Positions 7,918-16,124 of a stretch of 64,000 nucleotides of DNA are shown piece by piece (position 1 is the first letter of the stretch; each line of letters opens with the position of its first letter). Source of the DNA: Caldicoprobacter guelmensis (GTDB taxonomy: Bacteria > Bacillota > Clostridia > Caldicoprobacterales > Caldicoprobacteraceae); the NCBI RefSeq assembly GCF_016908415.1, contig NZ_JAFBDW010000006.1:1-64000 (forward strand), in the 5' to 3' direction. The position numbers and the translations under genes were made by a program. The notes below the pieces were generated by a model that saw only the letters and a list, made by a program, of their open reading frames with translations, ran no database searches and was not told the DNA's origin.

Positions 7918-8286
7918 GTGATTAAAAAAGTAGACAGGAATGAAGCTCGAAAAGTTCGGCACATGCGTATTCGAAAAAAAATCAAGGGTACCGCAGAAAG
8001 ACCACGCCTGAATGTTTTTAGAAGCCTAAAACACACCTATGCGCAAATAATCAACGACGAAATTGGGCATACCCTGGTATCAGCCTCCACCCTTGATCCA
8101 GAGTTAAGAGATAAGATTGCCGGTAAAACCAAAAAAGAGGCTGCTAGAATGGTTGGTGAATTGGTGGCCAAACGAGCCCTGGAGAAAGGGATCAAAAAAG
8201 TGGTGTTTGACCGCGGAGGCTATAAATATCATGGAAGAGTACAAGAAGTGGCGGCTGGTGCGCGAGAAGCCGGACTGGAGTTTTAA
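7918..8286 (+). CDS. rplR: 50S ribosomal protein L18
   Basis: L18 binds 5S rRNA with L5. The 122-residue frame starts at GTG (MIKKVDRNEARKVRHMRIRKK) after GGAAGGAGTG and shows GTAERPRLNVFRSLKHTYAQ and the C-terminal KVVFDRGGYKYHGRVQ, both family signatures. Confidence 0.97.
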   Translation: MIKKVDRNEARKVRHMRIRKKIKGTAERPRLNVFRSLKHTYAQIINDEIGHTLVSASTLDPELRDKIAGKTKKEAARMVGELVAKRALEKGIKKVVFDRGGYKYHGRVQEVAAGAREAGLEF

Positions 8287-8299
8287 AGGAGGGTAATGC

Positions 8300-8800
8300 A
8301 TGCAGCGGATAGATGCTAGTAAGATGGAACTTAAAGAGAGAGTTGTGAGCATCAATCGTGTGTCCAAGGTTGTAAAAGGTGGGAAAAACTTTAGGTTTAG
8401 CACCCTTGTGGTTGTGGGGGATGAGAAGGGGCATGTGGGAATAGGCCTGGGAAAAGCAGCTGAAATTCCTGATGCTATTAGAAAGGGTGTGGAAAAGGCC
8501 AAGAAAAACATGATTAGAGTTCCTATAATGAATACCACCATTCCCCACGAGGTAATAGGTGAATTTGGTGCATCAAAAGTAATCATGATTCCGGCTCGTG
8601 AAGGTACGGGAGTTATAGCCGGTGGTCCAGCTCGTGCTGTGTTGGAACTGGCGGGCATTCGAGATGTTTTGACAAAATCGATAGGCTCAAATAATCCCAT
8701 CAATGTGGCGTATGCCGTGATGGAAGGGTTGTCCAAGCTGAGAACTCCGGAGGAAATTGCCAGGCTCCGCGGCAAGTCGGTCGAGGAGATATTAGGTTAA
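8300..8800 (+). CDS. rpsE: 30S ribosomal protein S5
   Basis: S5 lines the mRNA entry tunnel and affects decoding accuracy. The 166-residue frame carries LKERVVSINRVSKVVKGGKN, the S5 dsRNA-binding-like domain, and GIGLGKAAEIPDAIRKG followed by the GTGVIAGGPARAVLELAGI segment. AAAGGAGGG precedes ATG. Confidence 0.97.
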   Translation: MQRIDASKMELKERVVSINRVSKVVKGGKNFRFSTLVVVGDEKGHVGIGLGKAAEIPDAIRKGVEKAKKNMIRVPIMNTTIPHEVIGEFGASKVIMIPAREGTGVIAGGPARAVLELAGIRDVLTKSIGSNNPINVAYAVMEGLSKLRTPEEIARLRGKSVEEILG

Positions 8801-8814
8801 GGGGGTAGTAAGCG

Positions 8815-9000
8815 ATGGCTAAACTGAAAGTAACTCAAGTGCGCAGTACTATCGGCTGCCGTGATGACCAAATTGCAACCCTTAGGGCCCTGGGACTTAG
8901 GAAGATAAGGAGTCAGAGGGTCCATGAGGATAACCCTACTATTCGTGGGATGATAGAAAAAGTCAAGCATTTAGTGGAAGTTGAAGAGGTAGAGGAGTAG
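8815..9000 (+). CDS. rpmD: 50S ribosomal protein L30
   Basis: L30 is a small large-subunit protein. The 61-residue frame has the family pattern LKVTQVRSTIGCRDDQIATL followed by LGLRKIRSQRVHEDNPTIRG. It sits in the normal rpsE-rpmD-rplO order with short spacing. Confidence 0.96.
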   Translation: MAKLKVTQVRSTIGCRDDQIATLRALGLRKIRSQRVHEDNPTIRGMIEKVKHLVEVEEVEE

Positions 9001-9016
9001 CGGGGAGGTGTATCAG

Positions 9017-9457
9017 GTGAAACTGCATGAATTAAGGGCTCCAGAGGGCAGCAACAAAAAACCAAAGAGAAAGGGCAGAGGCATCGGTTCAGGACATGGA
9101 AAGACAGCTGGGCGGGGGCATAAGGGACAGAAAGCCAGAAGCGGTGGAGGAGTAAGGCCAGGTTTTGAAGGTGGTCAGATGCCATTGACCAGGCGTATCC
9201 CCAAGCGAGGGTTTACCAACATATTTGCTAAGGAATACAGCGAGGTAAATGTAGGGGCGCTGGAGATATTTGAGCCTGGTACGATTGTTACCCCTGAGCT
9301 TTTGAAAGAGAAAGGCTTGATAAAGAAGGTTAAGGACGGGGTTAAGATTTTAGGTGACGGTGAGCTGACCAAGAGCTTGATAGTCAAGGCCCACAAGTTT
9401 AGCAGAACAGCCCAACAGAAGATAGAAGCTGTTGGAGGTAAAGCAGAGGTGATTTAA
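9017..9457 (+). CDS. rplO: 50S ribosomal protein L15
   Basis: L15 is a late assembly protein with a long glycine- and lysine-rich N-terminal extension. From GTG 9017 the protein is 146 residues, MKLHELRAPEGSNKKPKRKG then GSGHGKTAGRGHKGQKARSG, as expected. A GTG at 9008 is in frame but is part of the GGGGAGGTG ribosome binding site, so it was rejected. The stop is one base from the secY start. Confidence 0.96.
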   Translation: MKLHELRAPEGSNKKPKRKGRGIGSGHGKTAGRGHKGQKARSGGGVRPGFEGGQMPLTRRIPKRGFTNIFAKEYSEVNVGALEIFEPGTIVTPELLKEKGLIKKVKDGVKILGDGELTKSLIVKAHKFSRTAQQKIEAVGGKAEVI

Positions 9458-9458
9458 A

Positions 9459-10721
9459 GTGTTTGAAACTTTCAAGAACGCCTGGCGGATAGACGACTTA
9501 AGGAAAAAGATCATTTATACTCTCCTCATGCTTTTAGTTTACAGGGTGGGGAGCTTCATACCGGTCCCCGGTATTGATAGCAGCTTTATAAGGAGGTTGG
9601 TGGAAGGGAATACTCTGCTGGGGTTACTTGATATCATTTCTGGTGGAGCATTTGCCAACTTCACCATATTTGCCATGGGTATAACCCCATATATCAATGC
9701 TTCCATCATAATGCAGCTGCTTACAGTCGCTATCCCCAGGCTTGAGCAGCTGGCCAAGGAAGGCCAGGAGGGGCAAAAGAAAATTGCCCAGTATACCCGT
9801 TATGCCACAGTAATTTTGGCCTTTATACAGGCTATAGGTATTACCTATGGCCTTGCAGGGGATGCTCTGCAAAACAAGAGCTTTGTGGGGTATATAGTTG
9901 TGTCTTTGACCCTGACTGCTGGCACGGCTTTTTTGATGTGGCTGGGTGAGCAGATTACTGATAAGGGGATAGGTAATGGGATATCTCTTCTCATATTTAC
10001 CAGCATAATATCGAGGTTGCCGGTGGCGGTGGCCTCGCTGTGGCAGCTGACTTTTGTGGCCAAGACTATGAGCCCCTGGAGCTTGCCGATAGTCGCGGTG
10101 TTTTCTATATTGATAATTGCTGCGGTAATATTCGTGGATTCAGGAGAGAGGAGAATACCAGTACAGTATGCCAAGCGCGTTGTAGGACGCAAGGTATATG
10201 GTGGCCAAAGCACCCATATCCCTTTAAAAGTTAACTCGGCAGGGGTTCTGCCCATAATATTTGCTGTTTCGATCTTATCATTGCCCCAAATTATATCACA
10301 GTTTTTCCCAAATAGTGGTTTCAACAGATGGGTGGAAAGCTATTTTCATCAAGGGACGATGTTATATGGGGTTTTATATTCTCTGTTTATTATATTCTTT
10401 ACTTTCTTTTACACTCAAATTACATTTAACCCCGTCGAAATTGCAAACAATTTAAGGCAATATGGAGGTTTTGTACAGGGTATAAGGCCAGGTAAGCCTA
10501 CTGCTGAATATCTTGCACGGATATCCAATCGCATCACTCTGGTGGGGTCTTTGTTTTTAGTAGTGATCGCCGTAATTCCCGTTGTTGCGTCGAGGGCGGC
10601 TAATATGCGAATGTACTTTGGTGGAACTGCTATCCTCATCGTGGTAGGAGTGGCACTTGAGACGGTTAAACAGCTGGAAGCCCAGATGCTCATGAGGCAT
10701 TACCGAGGTTTCTTAAAGTAG
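9459..10721 (+). CDS. secY: Protein translocase subunit SecY
   Basis: SecY is the channel of the general secretion translocon in the cytoplasmic membrane. The 420-residue frame starts at GTG and has about ten hydrophobic spans, the plug-region pattern SGGAFANFTIFAMGITPYINAS, GIGNGISLLIF, and GKPTAEYLARISNRITLVG. It follows rplO by one base, inside the spc part of the superoperon. In many relatives adk comes next, but here map follows after 10 nt. Confidence 0.98.
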   Translation: MFETFKNAWRIDDLRKKIIYTLLMLLVYRVGSFIPVPGIDSSFIRRLVEGNTLLGLLDIISGGAFANFTIFAMGITPYINASIIMQLLTVAIPRLEQLAKEGQEGQKKIAQYTRYATVILAFIQAIGITYGLAGDALQNKSFVGYIVVSLTLTAGTAFLMWLGEQITDKGIGNGISLLIFTSIISRLPVAVASLWQLTFVAKTMSPWSLPIVAVFSILIIAAVIFVDSGERRIPVQYAKRVVGRKVYGGQSTHIPLKVNSAGVLPIIFAVSILSLPQIISQFFPNSGFNRWVESYFHQGTMLYGVLYSLFIIFFTFFYTQITFNPVEIANNLRQYGGFVQGIRPGKPTAEYLARISNRITLVGSLFLVVIAVIPVVASRAANMRMYFGGTAILIVVGVALETVKQLEAQMLMRHYRGFLK

Positions 10722-10731
10722 GGATTGCCTT

Positions 10732-11475
10732 ATGATCATAATAAAGTCTAAAAAAGAGCTTGAGATTATGCGTGAAGCGGGGAAGATCGTAGCGGGAGCT
10801 CATGAGCTGGTTGCAAGGAGTATTGAGGTAGGGATGACAACAGCTGAGCTCAATAGGTTGGTGGAAGAGTATATATATCGCCATAATGCAATTCCTTCGT
10901 TTAAAGGTTATCATGGGTTTCCGGCCAGTATATGTACCTCGATAAACCATCAGGTCATCCATGGTATTCCTGGTCCTGTTCGGCTACAGGATGGGGATAT
11001 TGTCAGTGTAGATATAGGGGTGATGTACAAAGGCTATCACGGTGATGCTGCCAAGACGTATGCTGTGGGTGATGTGCATCCTCGTGCCCTACAATTGATT
11101 AAAACCGTTGAAGAAGCATTTTATGAGGGATTGAAATATGCCCGGCCAGGATGCCGCCTCTCTGACATATCCCACGCCATTCAAACTTATGTAGAGGGGA
11201 AAGGTTATTCTGTGGTGAAGGCCTTTGTGGGGCATGGGATAGGTCAGAATATGCATGAAGACCCTCAAGTACCCAATTATGGGCCCCCAGGCAAAGGTGT
11301 GCGGCTACGCCCAGGAATGACTTTGGCTATCGAACCCATGATCAACGAGGGAACGGACCAGGTCGTCATACTGGACGATGGATGGACCGTGGTGACGCAG
11401 GACGGCAGCCTGTCGGCCCATTATGAGCACACCATCGCCATCACCGATGGCGACCCCGAAATATTAACTCAATAG
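10732..11475 (+). CDS. map: Methionine aminopeptidase, type I
   Basis: This enzyme removes the initiator methionine from new proteins. The 247-residue length is that of a type I enzyme. Metal ligands can be placed: two Asp in DIGVMYKGYHGDAAKTY, His in GHGIGQNMHEDP, Glu in IEPMINEG and Glu in YEHTIAI. It lies 10 nt after secY, probably in the same transcript. Confidence 0.97.
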   Translation: MIIIKSKKELEIMREAGKIVAGAHELVARSIEVGMTTAELNRLVEEYIYRHNAIPSFKGYHGFPASICTSINHQVIHGIPGPVRLQDGDIVSVDIGVMYKGYHGDAAKTYAVGDVHPRALQLIKTVEEAFYEGLKYARPGCRLSDISHAIQTYVEGKGYSVVKAFVGHGIGQNMHEDPQVPNYGPPGKGVRLRPGMTLAIEPMINEGTDQVVILDDGWTVVTQDGSLSAHYEHTIAITDGDPEILTQ

Positions 11476-11490
11476 GGACAGGTGAATGTA

Positions 11491-11763
11491 ATGCATGATA
11501 TGGATATAGGGAGAGTGGTATTGGCCAAAGCAGGGCGTGACAAAGGCAGGCATTTTGTAATCGTAGGAAAAATTGACGATAACTATGTTTTGATTGCCAA
11601 TGGCAAGACAAGGTCAATAGACAAGCCTAAGAAAAAAAAGATAAAGCATCTGGAAGCCAAGCCGCATGTGGTGTATAATGTGAGAGAAAAAATTTTAAGC
11701 GGTAAAAAGGTATTTGATGCCGAGCTCAGAAAGAGCTTAGAAGCGTTGGGATATGAGCGATAG
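11491..11763 (+). CDS. Small KOW-domain RNA-binding protein (L14e/L6e-like)
   Basis: The 90-residue protein starts MHDMDIGRVVLAKAGRDKGRH, a KOW-type beta segment like that of archaeal and eukaryotic L14e, followed by VIVGKIDDNYVLIANGK and a lysine-rich stretch KPKKKKIKHLEA. Proteins of this kind sit between map and infA in many Clostridia, so a role in translation is likely but unproven. A GTG at 11482 would add three residues; GGTGA at 11481-11485 fits ATG 11491 better. It overlaps the upstream part of the infA frame. Confidence 0.8.
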   Translation: MHDMDIGRVVLAKAGRDKGRHFVIVGKIDDNYVLIANGKTRSIDKPKKKKIKHLEAKPHVVYNVREKILSGKKVFDAELRKSLEALGYER

Positions 11764-11776
11764 GAGGGTGAGCTGT

Positions 11777-11995
11777 TTGGCCAGGGAAGATGTAATTGAG
11801 GTTGAGGGCACTGTGGTGGAAGCGTTGCCTAATGCAATGTTTCAGGTGGAGCTGGATAACGGACATAAGGTTTTGGCCCACCTGTCCGGGAAACTGCGCA
11901 TGAATTTCATACGCATTTTGCCCGGTGACAGGGTAACGGTAGAGCTGTCGCCATATGACCTCACTCGTGGCCGAATTACTTGGCGCCTTAAATAA
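11777..11995 (+). CDS. infA: Translation initiation factor IF-1
   Basis: IF-1 is a 72-residue OB-fold protein that blocks the 30S A site during initiation. The frame contains DVIEVEGTVVEALPNAMFQV, GHKVLAHLSGKLRMNFIRI and DLTRGRITWRLK, all diagnostic. The start is TTG 11777 because GGAGGG at 11763-11768 is 8 nt upstream and the resulting N-terminus (MAREDVIEVEG) matches the family. Upstream in-frame ATG 11753 lies within the KOW gene. Confidence 0.96.
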   Translation: MAREDVIEVEGTVVEALPNAMFQVELDNGHKVLAHLSGKLRMNFIRILPGDRVTVELSPYDLTRGRITWRLK

Positions 11996-12011
11996 AAGGA
12001 GGGATACAGCG

Positions 12012-12125
12012 ATGAAAGTACGACCATCTGTTAAAGCTATATGCGAAAAATGCAAGATCATAAAGAGAAAAGGCAAAGTAAGGGTGATTTGTGAAAATCC
12101 CAAACACAAACAGAGACAAGGTTGA
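12012..12125 (+). CDS. rpmJ: 50S ribosomal protein L36
   Basis: This 37-residue gene is short but unmistakable: MKVRPSVKAICEKCKIIKRK followed by VRVICENPKHKQRQG. The zinc ligands are Cys11, Cys14, Cys27 and His32, so this is the zinc-binding form. AAAGGAGGG lies about 8 nt before ATG. It keeps the standard infA-rpmJ-rpsM order. Confidence 0.97.
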   Translation: MKVRPSVKAICEKCKIIKRKGKVRVICENPKHKQRQG

Positions 12126-12182
12126 CCTTTGAGGTTTTAAATATGAAAAAAATGGAATAATTAAGAGTACGGAGGTGTGACA

Positions 12183-12569
12183 ATGGCACGAATTGCCGGT
12201 GTTGATCTGCCCAGGGAGAAGAGGGTGGAGATTGCTCTGACATATATTTATGGCATTGGCAGGGCAAAAGCCAATGAAATCTTGGCGGCTACAGGAGTCA
12301 ATCCCGATACCAGGGTAAAGGATTTAACCGAAGAAGAAGTAGCCAAGTTAAGGGATTATATTGACAAAAATGTAAAGGTCGAAGGTGACCTGCGCAGGGA
12401 AGTTGCCCTTAACATAAAGAGATTAATAGAAATTGGCTGCTATAGAGGGATAAGGCATAGGAGAGGTTTGCCGGTTCGCGGGCAAAGGACGAGGTCCAAT
12501 GCGCGTACCAGAAAAGGTCCGAGACCGGGTATTGGTACAAGAAAGAAGAAGCAGCAAGGAGGCGTGTGA
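12183..12569 (+). CDS. rpsM: 30S ribosomal protein S13
   Basis: S13 is in the 30S head and bridges to the 50S subunit. From ATG 12183 it is 128 residues: MARIAGVDLPREKRVEIALT, then GIGRAKANEILAATGVNPDT and the basic C-terminus RGLPVRGQRTRSNARTRKGP. A GTG at 12177 overlaps the GGAGGTG ribosome binding site and was not used. Confidence 0.97.
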   Translation: MARIAGVDLPREKRVEIALTYIYGIGRAKANEILAATGVNPDTRVKDLTEEEVAKLRDYIDKNVKVEGDLRREVALNIKRLIEIGCYRGIRHRRGLPVRGQRTRSNARTRKGPRPGIGTRKKKQQGGV

Positions 12570-12572
12570 TAG

Positions 12573-12965
12573 ATGGCAAGGCAAGCACGTAAAACCAAAA
12601 AGAGACGTGAAAGAAAGAATATAGAGCGGGGGATAGCCCATATTCAGTCGACTTTTAATAATACCATTGTGACTATAACTGATAATGCGGGCAATACCAT
12701 TACATGGGCAAGCGCTGGTACTGTAGGTTTTACTGGTACGAAAAAAGGTACCCCTTATGCAGCGCAGTTAGCAGCGGAGTCGGCTGCCAAGGCTGCTATG
12801 GAACATGGCCTGAAGACGGTGGAGGTGCACGTAAAAGGCCCTGGAGCAGGACGGGAAGCTGCCATTCGTTCGTTGCAGGCTGCTGGACTAGAGGTAAGCC
12901 TTATTAAGGATGTCACCCCTATACCTCACAATGGTTGCAGGCCACCCAAACGCAGAAGGGTATAA
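12573..12965 (+). CDS. rpsK: 30S ribosomal protein S11
   Basis: S11 lies on the 30S platform near the E site. The 130-residue frame shows HIQSTFNNTIVTITDNAGN, the family core, and ends with VTPIPHNGCRPPKRRRV, the conserved C-terminus. It starts 3 nt after the rpsM stop. Confidence 0.98.
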   Translation: MARQARKTKKRRERKNIERGIAHIQSTFNNTIVTITDNAGNTITWASAGTVGFTGTKKGTPYAAQLAAESAAKAAMEHGLKTVEVHVKGPGAGREAAIRSLQAAGLEVSLIKDVTPIPHNGCRPPKRRRV

Positions 12966-12992
12966 AAACAAATGTCTGGAGGTGTTAAGTAA

Positions 12993-13622
12993 ATGGCTAG
13001 ATATACAGGACCTGCATGCCGGCTTTGCAGGCGTGAGGGTATGAAGCTATATTTGAAGGGAAGCCGTTGCTATACCGATAAATGCGCTTTTGAAAGAAGG
13101 CCTTTTCCGCCGGGCCAACATGGTAGAAACAGAAAGAAGCTTTCGGAATACGGGATTCGGCTGCGTGAAAAGCAAAAGGTCAAGAGGATATACGGCATAC
13201 TTGAAAGGCAGTTCGAAAGGTATTTTGAGATGGCTGAACGCATGAAAGGGGTAACCGGCGAAAACCTCCTACAGATACTGGAGAGAAGGCTGGATAATGT
13301 GGTCTACCGCATGGGCTTTGCAAGTTCCCGTGCACAGGCACGGCAGCTGGTTCGCCATGGGCATTTTACTGTAAACGGTAAGAGGGTAAATATTCCTTCC
13401 TATCTTGTAAATGTAGGAGACGTAATTGGTGTTGCCGAAAAGAGCGCTAATGAAATGGAGCATTTTAAGGCATTACGCCAACAAGGACCAGCTGGGAATA
13501 TAGTTCCGTGGTTGTCTGTCGATTTTGATAAGCTAGAGGGAACGGTTACTGCATTGCCTACACGCCAGGATATTGATATACCTGTTCAGGAGCACCTGAT
13601 CGTCGAGCTGTACTCCAAGTGA
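12993..13622 (+). CDS. rpsD: 30S ribosomal protein S4 (zinc-containing form)
   Basis: S4 nucleates assembly of the 5' domain of 16S rRNA. The 209-residue protein has the zinc ligands of the C+ form at the N-terminus (Cys9, Cys12, Cys26, Cys31), and the S4 RNA-binding domain RLDNVVYRMGFASSRAQARQ about residues 98-117. In several Firmicutes S4 regulates its own genes; the 77-nt gap to rpoA has no obvious matching structure. Confidence 0.98.
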   Translation: MARYTGPACRLCRREGMKLYLKGSRCYTDKCAFERRPFPPGQHGRNRKKLSEYGIRLREKQKVKRIYGILERQFERYFEMAERMKGVTGENLLQILERRLDNVVYRMGFASSRAQARQLVRHGHFTVNGKRVNIPSYLVNVGDVIGVAEKSANEMEHFKALRQQGPAGNIVPWLSVDFDKLEGTVTALPTRQDIDIPVQEHLIVELYSK

Positions 13623-13699
13623 TGATGCGTCACAGGTTAAAGAGCATTTTGCCCTCGGATAGGTGTAGTTCAACAATGCGATGAGGAGGGTTTATTTGA

Positions 13700-14647
13700 A
13701 TGATTGAAATTGAGAAGCCGAGAATAGAGATTGTGGAAATGAGCGAAGACAATCGCTATGGCAAGTTCGTGGTGGAACCCCTGGAAAGAGGGTTTGGCAT
13801 TACCTTGGGGAATTCCTTGAGAAGGGTATTGTTGTCTTCGTTGCCAGGGGCTGCTGTTACTTCTATCAAAGTAGACGGCGTGCTCCACGAGTTTTCCACA
13901 ATACCGGGCGTGAAGGAGGACCTGGTTGAGATCATCCTCAATCTTAAAGAGTTGTGTATAAAGATGGAAACCAACGAGCCGAGGGTTTTGACCATAAATG
14001 CCCAGGGGCCTTGTGAAGTTAAGGCGGGCGATATAATCACCGATGCCGATGTGGAGATTGTAAACCCTGACCTGCACATAGCTACCTTGAATGAGGATGG
14101 AAAGCTCTATATGGAAATGAATGTTGAGAAGGGAAGGGGCTATGTGTCGGCAGAGAAGAATAAGAAGCCAGGGCAGCCCATTGGCATTATTCCCATTGAC
14201 TCAATATTTACTCCTATCAGAAAAGTGAATTTTACGGTGGAGGACACCCGCGTAGGACAGGTTACTGACTACGACAAGCTGACGCTGGAGGTTTGGACAA
14301 ATGGTACAATAAGGCCTGATGAAGCAACCAGTTTAGCTGCAAAGATACTAACCGAACATTTAGCTCTGTTTGTCAATTTAACTGACCATGTAAACAACGT
14401 TGAAATCATGGTAGAAAAAGAAGAGGACAAGGAAGAAAAAGTGCTTGAGATGACTATAGAAGAGCTTGACCTCTCTGTTCGCTCCTATAATTGCTTGAAG
14501 CGCGCTGGAATCAATACGGTGGGCGAGCTTATACAAAGGACGGAAGAGGACATGATGAAGGTCAGGAACCTGGGCAAAAAATCCCTTGAGGAAGTGCAAC
14601 AAAAGCTAAAGGCTTTGGGCTTGAGCTTAAAAAAGAAGGAAGAATAA
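13700..14647 (+). CDS. rpoA: RNA polymerase subunit alpha
   Basis: The 315-residue protein has the dimerising N-terminal domain (GFGITLGNSLRRVLLSSLPG, about residues 29-48) and the DNA-binding C-terminal domain (ELDLSVRSYNCLKRAGINTV and RNLGKKSLEEV) joined by an acidic linker, EKEEDKEEKV. It assembles the core polymerase and contacts upstream promoter elements and activators. A GAGGAGGG site lies upstream of ATG. Length is normal. Confidence 0.98.
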   Translation: MIEIEKPRIEIVEMSEDNRYGKFVVEPLERGFGITLGNSLRRVLLSSLPGAAVTSIKVDGVLHEFSTIPGVKEDLVEIILNLKELCIKMETNEPRVLTINAQGPCEVKAGDIITDADVEIVNPDLHIATLNEDGKLYMEMNVEKGRGYVSAEKNKKPGQPIGIIPIDSIFTPIRKVNFTVEDTRVGQVTDYDKLTLEVWTNGTIRPDEATSLAAKILTEHLALFVNLTDHVNNVEIMVEKEEDKEEKVLEMTIEELDLSVRSYNCLKRAGINTVGELIQRTEEDMMKVRNLGKKSLEEVQQKLKALGLSLKKKEE

Positions 14648-14695
14648 CCACAACGTGCTATATTATGATATTACGCGTGAAAAGGAGGCGATAAC

Positions 14696-15211
14696 ATGGC
14701 CAAACAGAGAAAGCTGGGCAAGCCAAGCGATCAAAGGCGTGCACTGCTTCGCAATCAGGTTTCGGCTCTGCTGTGGCATGGAAGGATAGTTACCACAGAG
14801 GCAAGGGCAAAAGAAGTGCGTCGCATCGCTGAAAAGCTCATTCACCTTGCCGTTGAAGAATATGATAAGACGGTAAAGGTGCAGAAAGAGGTCAATAACG
14901 AAAAGGGTCAGACCGTTACTATAGAAGTTACCAATGATGCTCCTTCTAAGTTGAATGCTAGAAGAAAGATGATGGCTTTCCTTTATGATTTGCGTGAGCC
15001 GAAAAGCCGTGAGGAGACCAAGAAGGAGTACAAACAGCGTATAAGGCAAATAAGGCATCCTCTTATAGAAAAATTATTCAATGAATACGGGCCTAAATAC
15101 AGAGCCAGAAATCAAGAGAAAAACTGTGCTGGCGGTTATACCAGGATTATAAAATTAGGTCCCAGAAGAGGGGATGGCGCAGAGCAGGTTCTTATAGAGT
15201 TGGTAGATTGA
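14696..15211 (+). CDS. rplQ: 50S ribosomal protein L17 with internal insertion
   Basis: The ends match L17 well: KLGKPSDQRRALLRNQVSAL at the N-terminus and GGYTRIIKLGPRRGDGAEQV at the C-terminus. The total is 171 residues, whereas L17 of B. subtilis is about 120. The extra roughly 50 residues lie in the middle (about residues 60-135), a charged segment that includes EEYDKTVKVQKEVNNEKGQ. Longer L17 forms occur in some Clostridia. It is the last gene of the ribosomal superoperon and is followed by a long palindrome. Confidence 0.95.
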   Translation: MAKQRKLGKPSDQRRALLRNQVSALLWHGRIVTTEARAKEVRRIAEKLIHLAVEEYDKTVKVQKEVNNEKGQTVTIEVTNDAPSKLNARRKMMAFLYDLREPKSREETKKEYKQRIRQIRHPLIEKLFNEYGPKYRARNQEKNCAGGYTRIIKLGPRRGDGAEQVLIELVD

Positions 15212-15220
15212 TTTTGGCAG

Positions 15221-15246
15221 TGGATTAAGTGTATACACTTAATCCA
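15221..15246. terminator. 26-bp perfect palindrome after rplQ (terminator or operator)
   Basis: Two 13-nt arms, TGGATTAAGTGTA and its exact reverse complement, meet without a spacer and are followed by TAATTTTTAT. As RNA this gives a hairpin followed by a short U-rich stretch, which would act as a weak terminator for the ribosomal superoperon. The perfect dyad 41 nt before ecfA1 is also the shape of a repressor binding site. The sequence alone cannot separate these. Confidence 0.6.
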
Positions 15247-15287
15247 TAATTTTTATCGTTGAGCTCAAAACTTTAAGGGGAGAGATA

Positions 15288-16124
15288 ATGGAACCTATCA
15301 TTAAGTTACAGGATGTACAATTCGAGTATTTAAGCTTTGAGGGTGAGGAGATCGCGGCTCTAAATGGGGTGACACTTGATATCCAAAAGGGGGAATTTGT
15401 GGTAATTATCGGCCACAACGGCTCAGGAAAATCCACGCTGGCTAAACACATAAATGCGCTTTTACGCCCCACCAGCGGAGTGGTATGGATAAAGGGAATG
15501 GATACCCGAGATGAGGGTAAGCTGTGGGAGATACGGCAGACAGCGGGCATGGTCTTCCAAAATCCCGATAATCAGCTTGTTGCTACGGTTGTGGAGGAGG
15601 ACGTGGCCTTTGGGCCAGAAAATCTGGGTCTTCCCCCGGAAGAGATACGGTTGAGAGTAACCCAGGCTCTCAAGGCTGTGGGCATGCAGGAGTATGCACA
15701 GGCGGCTCCCCATTATCTTTCTGGAGGCCAAAAACAAAGGGTTGCTATAGCCGGTATTCTTGCCATGAAGCCTGAAATAATAGTATTGGATGAGCCTACT
15801 GCCATGCTGGACCCTGTGGGGCGACGCGAAGTTATGGAGACAGTGAAGTATTTGAACAAGCATGAAGGAATTACGGTTGTTCATATAACGCATTATATGG
15901 AAGAAGCAGTAGATGCCGACAGGGTTATTGTAATGGAACAGGGCAGGATAGTATTGCAAGGAACGCCACGTGAGGTATTTTCCCAGATTGAGGTTTTAAA
16001 GGAGATAGGGCTTGATGTGCCACAGGTAACCGAGCTGGCTTACAGGCTCAGGGCTGAGGGGCTGGACGTTCCCCTGAACATCTTAAAAGTGGAAGAGATG
16101 GTTGATGCCATATGCCGATTATAG
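15288..16124 (+). CDS. ecfA1: ECF transporter ATPase subunit A1
   Basis: This is one of the paired ATPases that drive group II energy-coupling factor transporters for vitamins and metals. The 278-residue protein has Walker A GHNGSGKST, Q-loop VFQNPDNQLVATVVEEDVAF (typical of ECF ATPases), signature YLSGGQKQRVAIAG and Walker B IIVLDEPTAMLDP. It overlaps ecfA2 by 13 nt. The A1-A2-T order after rplQ is the standard Firmicutes arrangement. Confidence 0.96.
   Translation: MEPIIKLQDVQFEYLSFEGEEIAALNGVTLDIQKGEFVVIIGHNGSGKSTLAKHINALLRPTSGVVWIKGMDTRDEGKLWEIRQTAGMVFQNPDNQLVATVVEEDVAFGPENLGLPPEEIRLRVTQALKAVGMQEYAQAAPHYLSGGQKQRVAIAGILAMKPEIIVLDEPTAMLDPVGRREVMETVKYLNKHEGITVVHITHYMEEAVDADRVIVMEQGRIVLQGTPREVFSQIEVLKEIGLDVPQVTELAYRLRAEGLDVPLNILKVEEMVDAICRL

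Noticed and set aside
12704..12907. Frame inside rpsK
   Set aside because: It is out of frame with a clear ribosomal protein and shows only biased composition.
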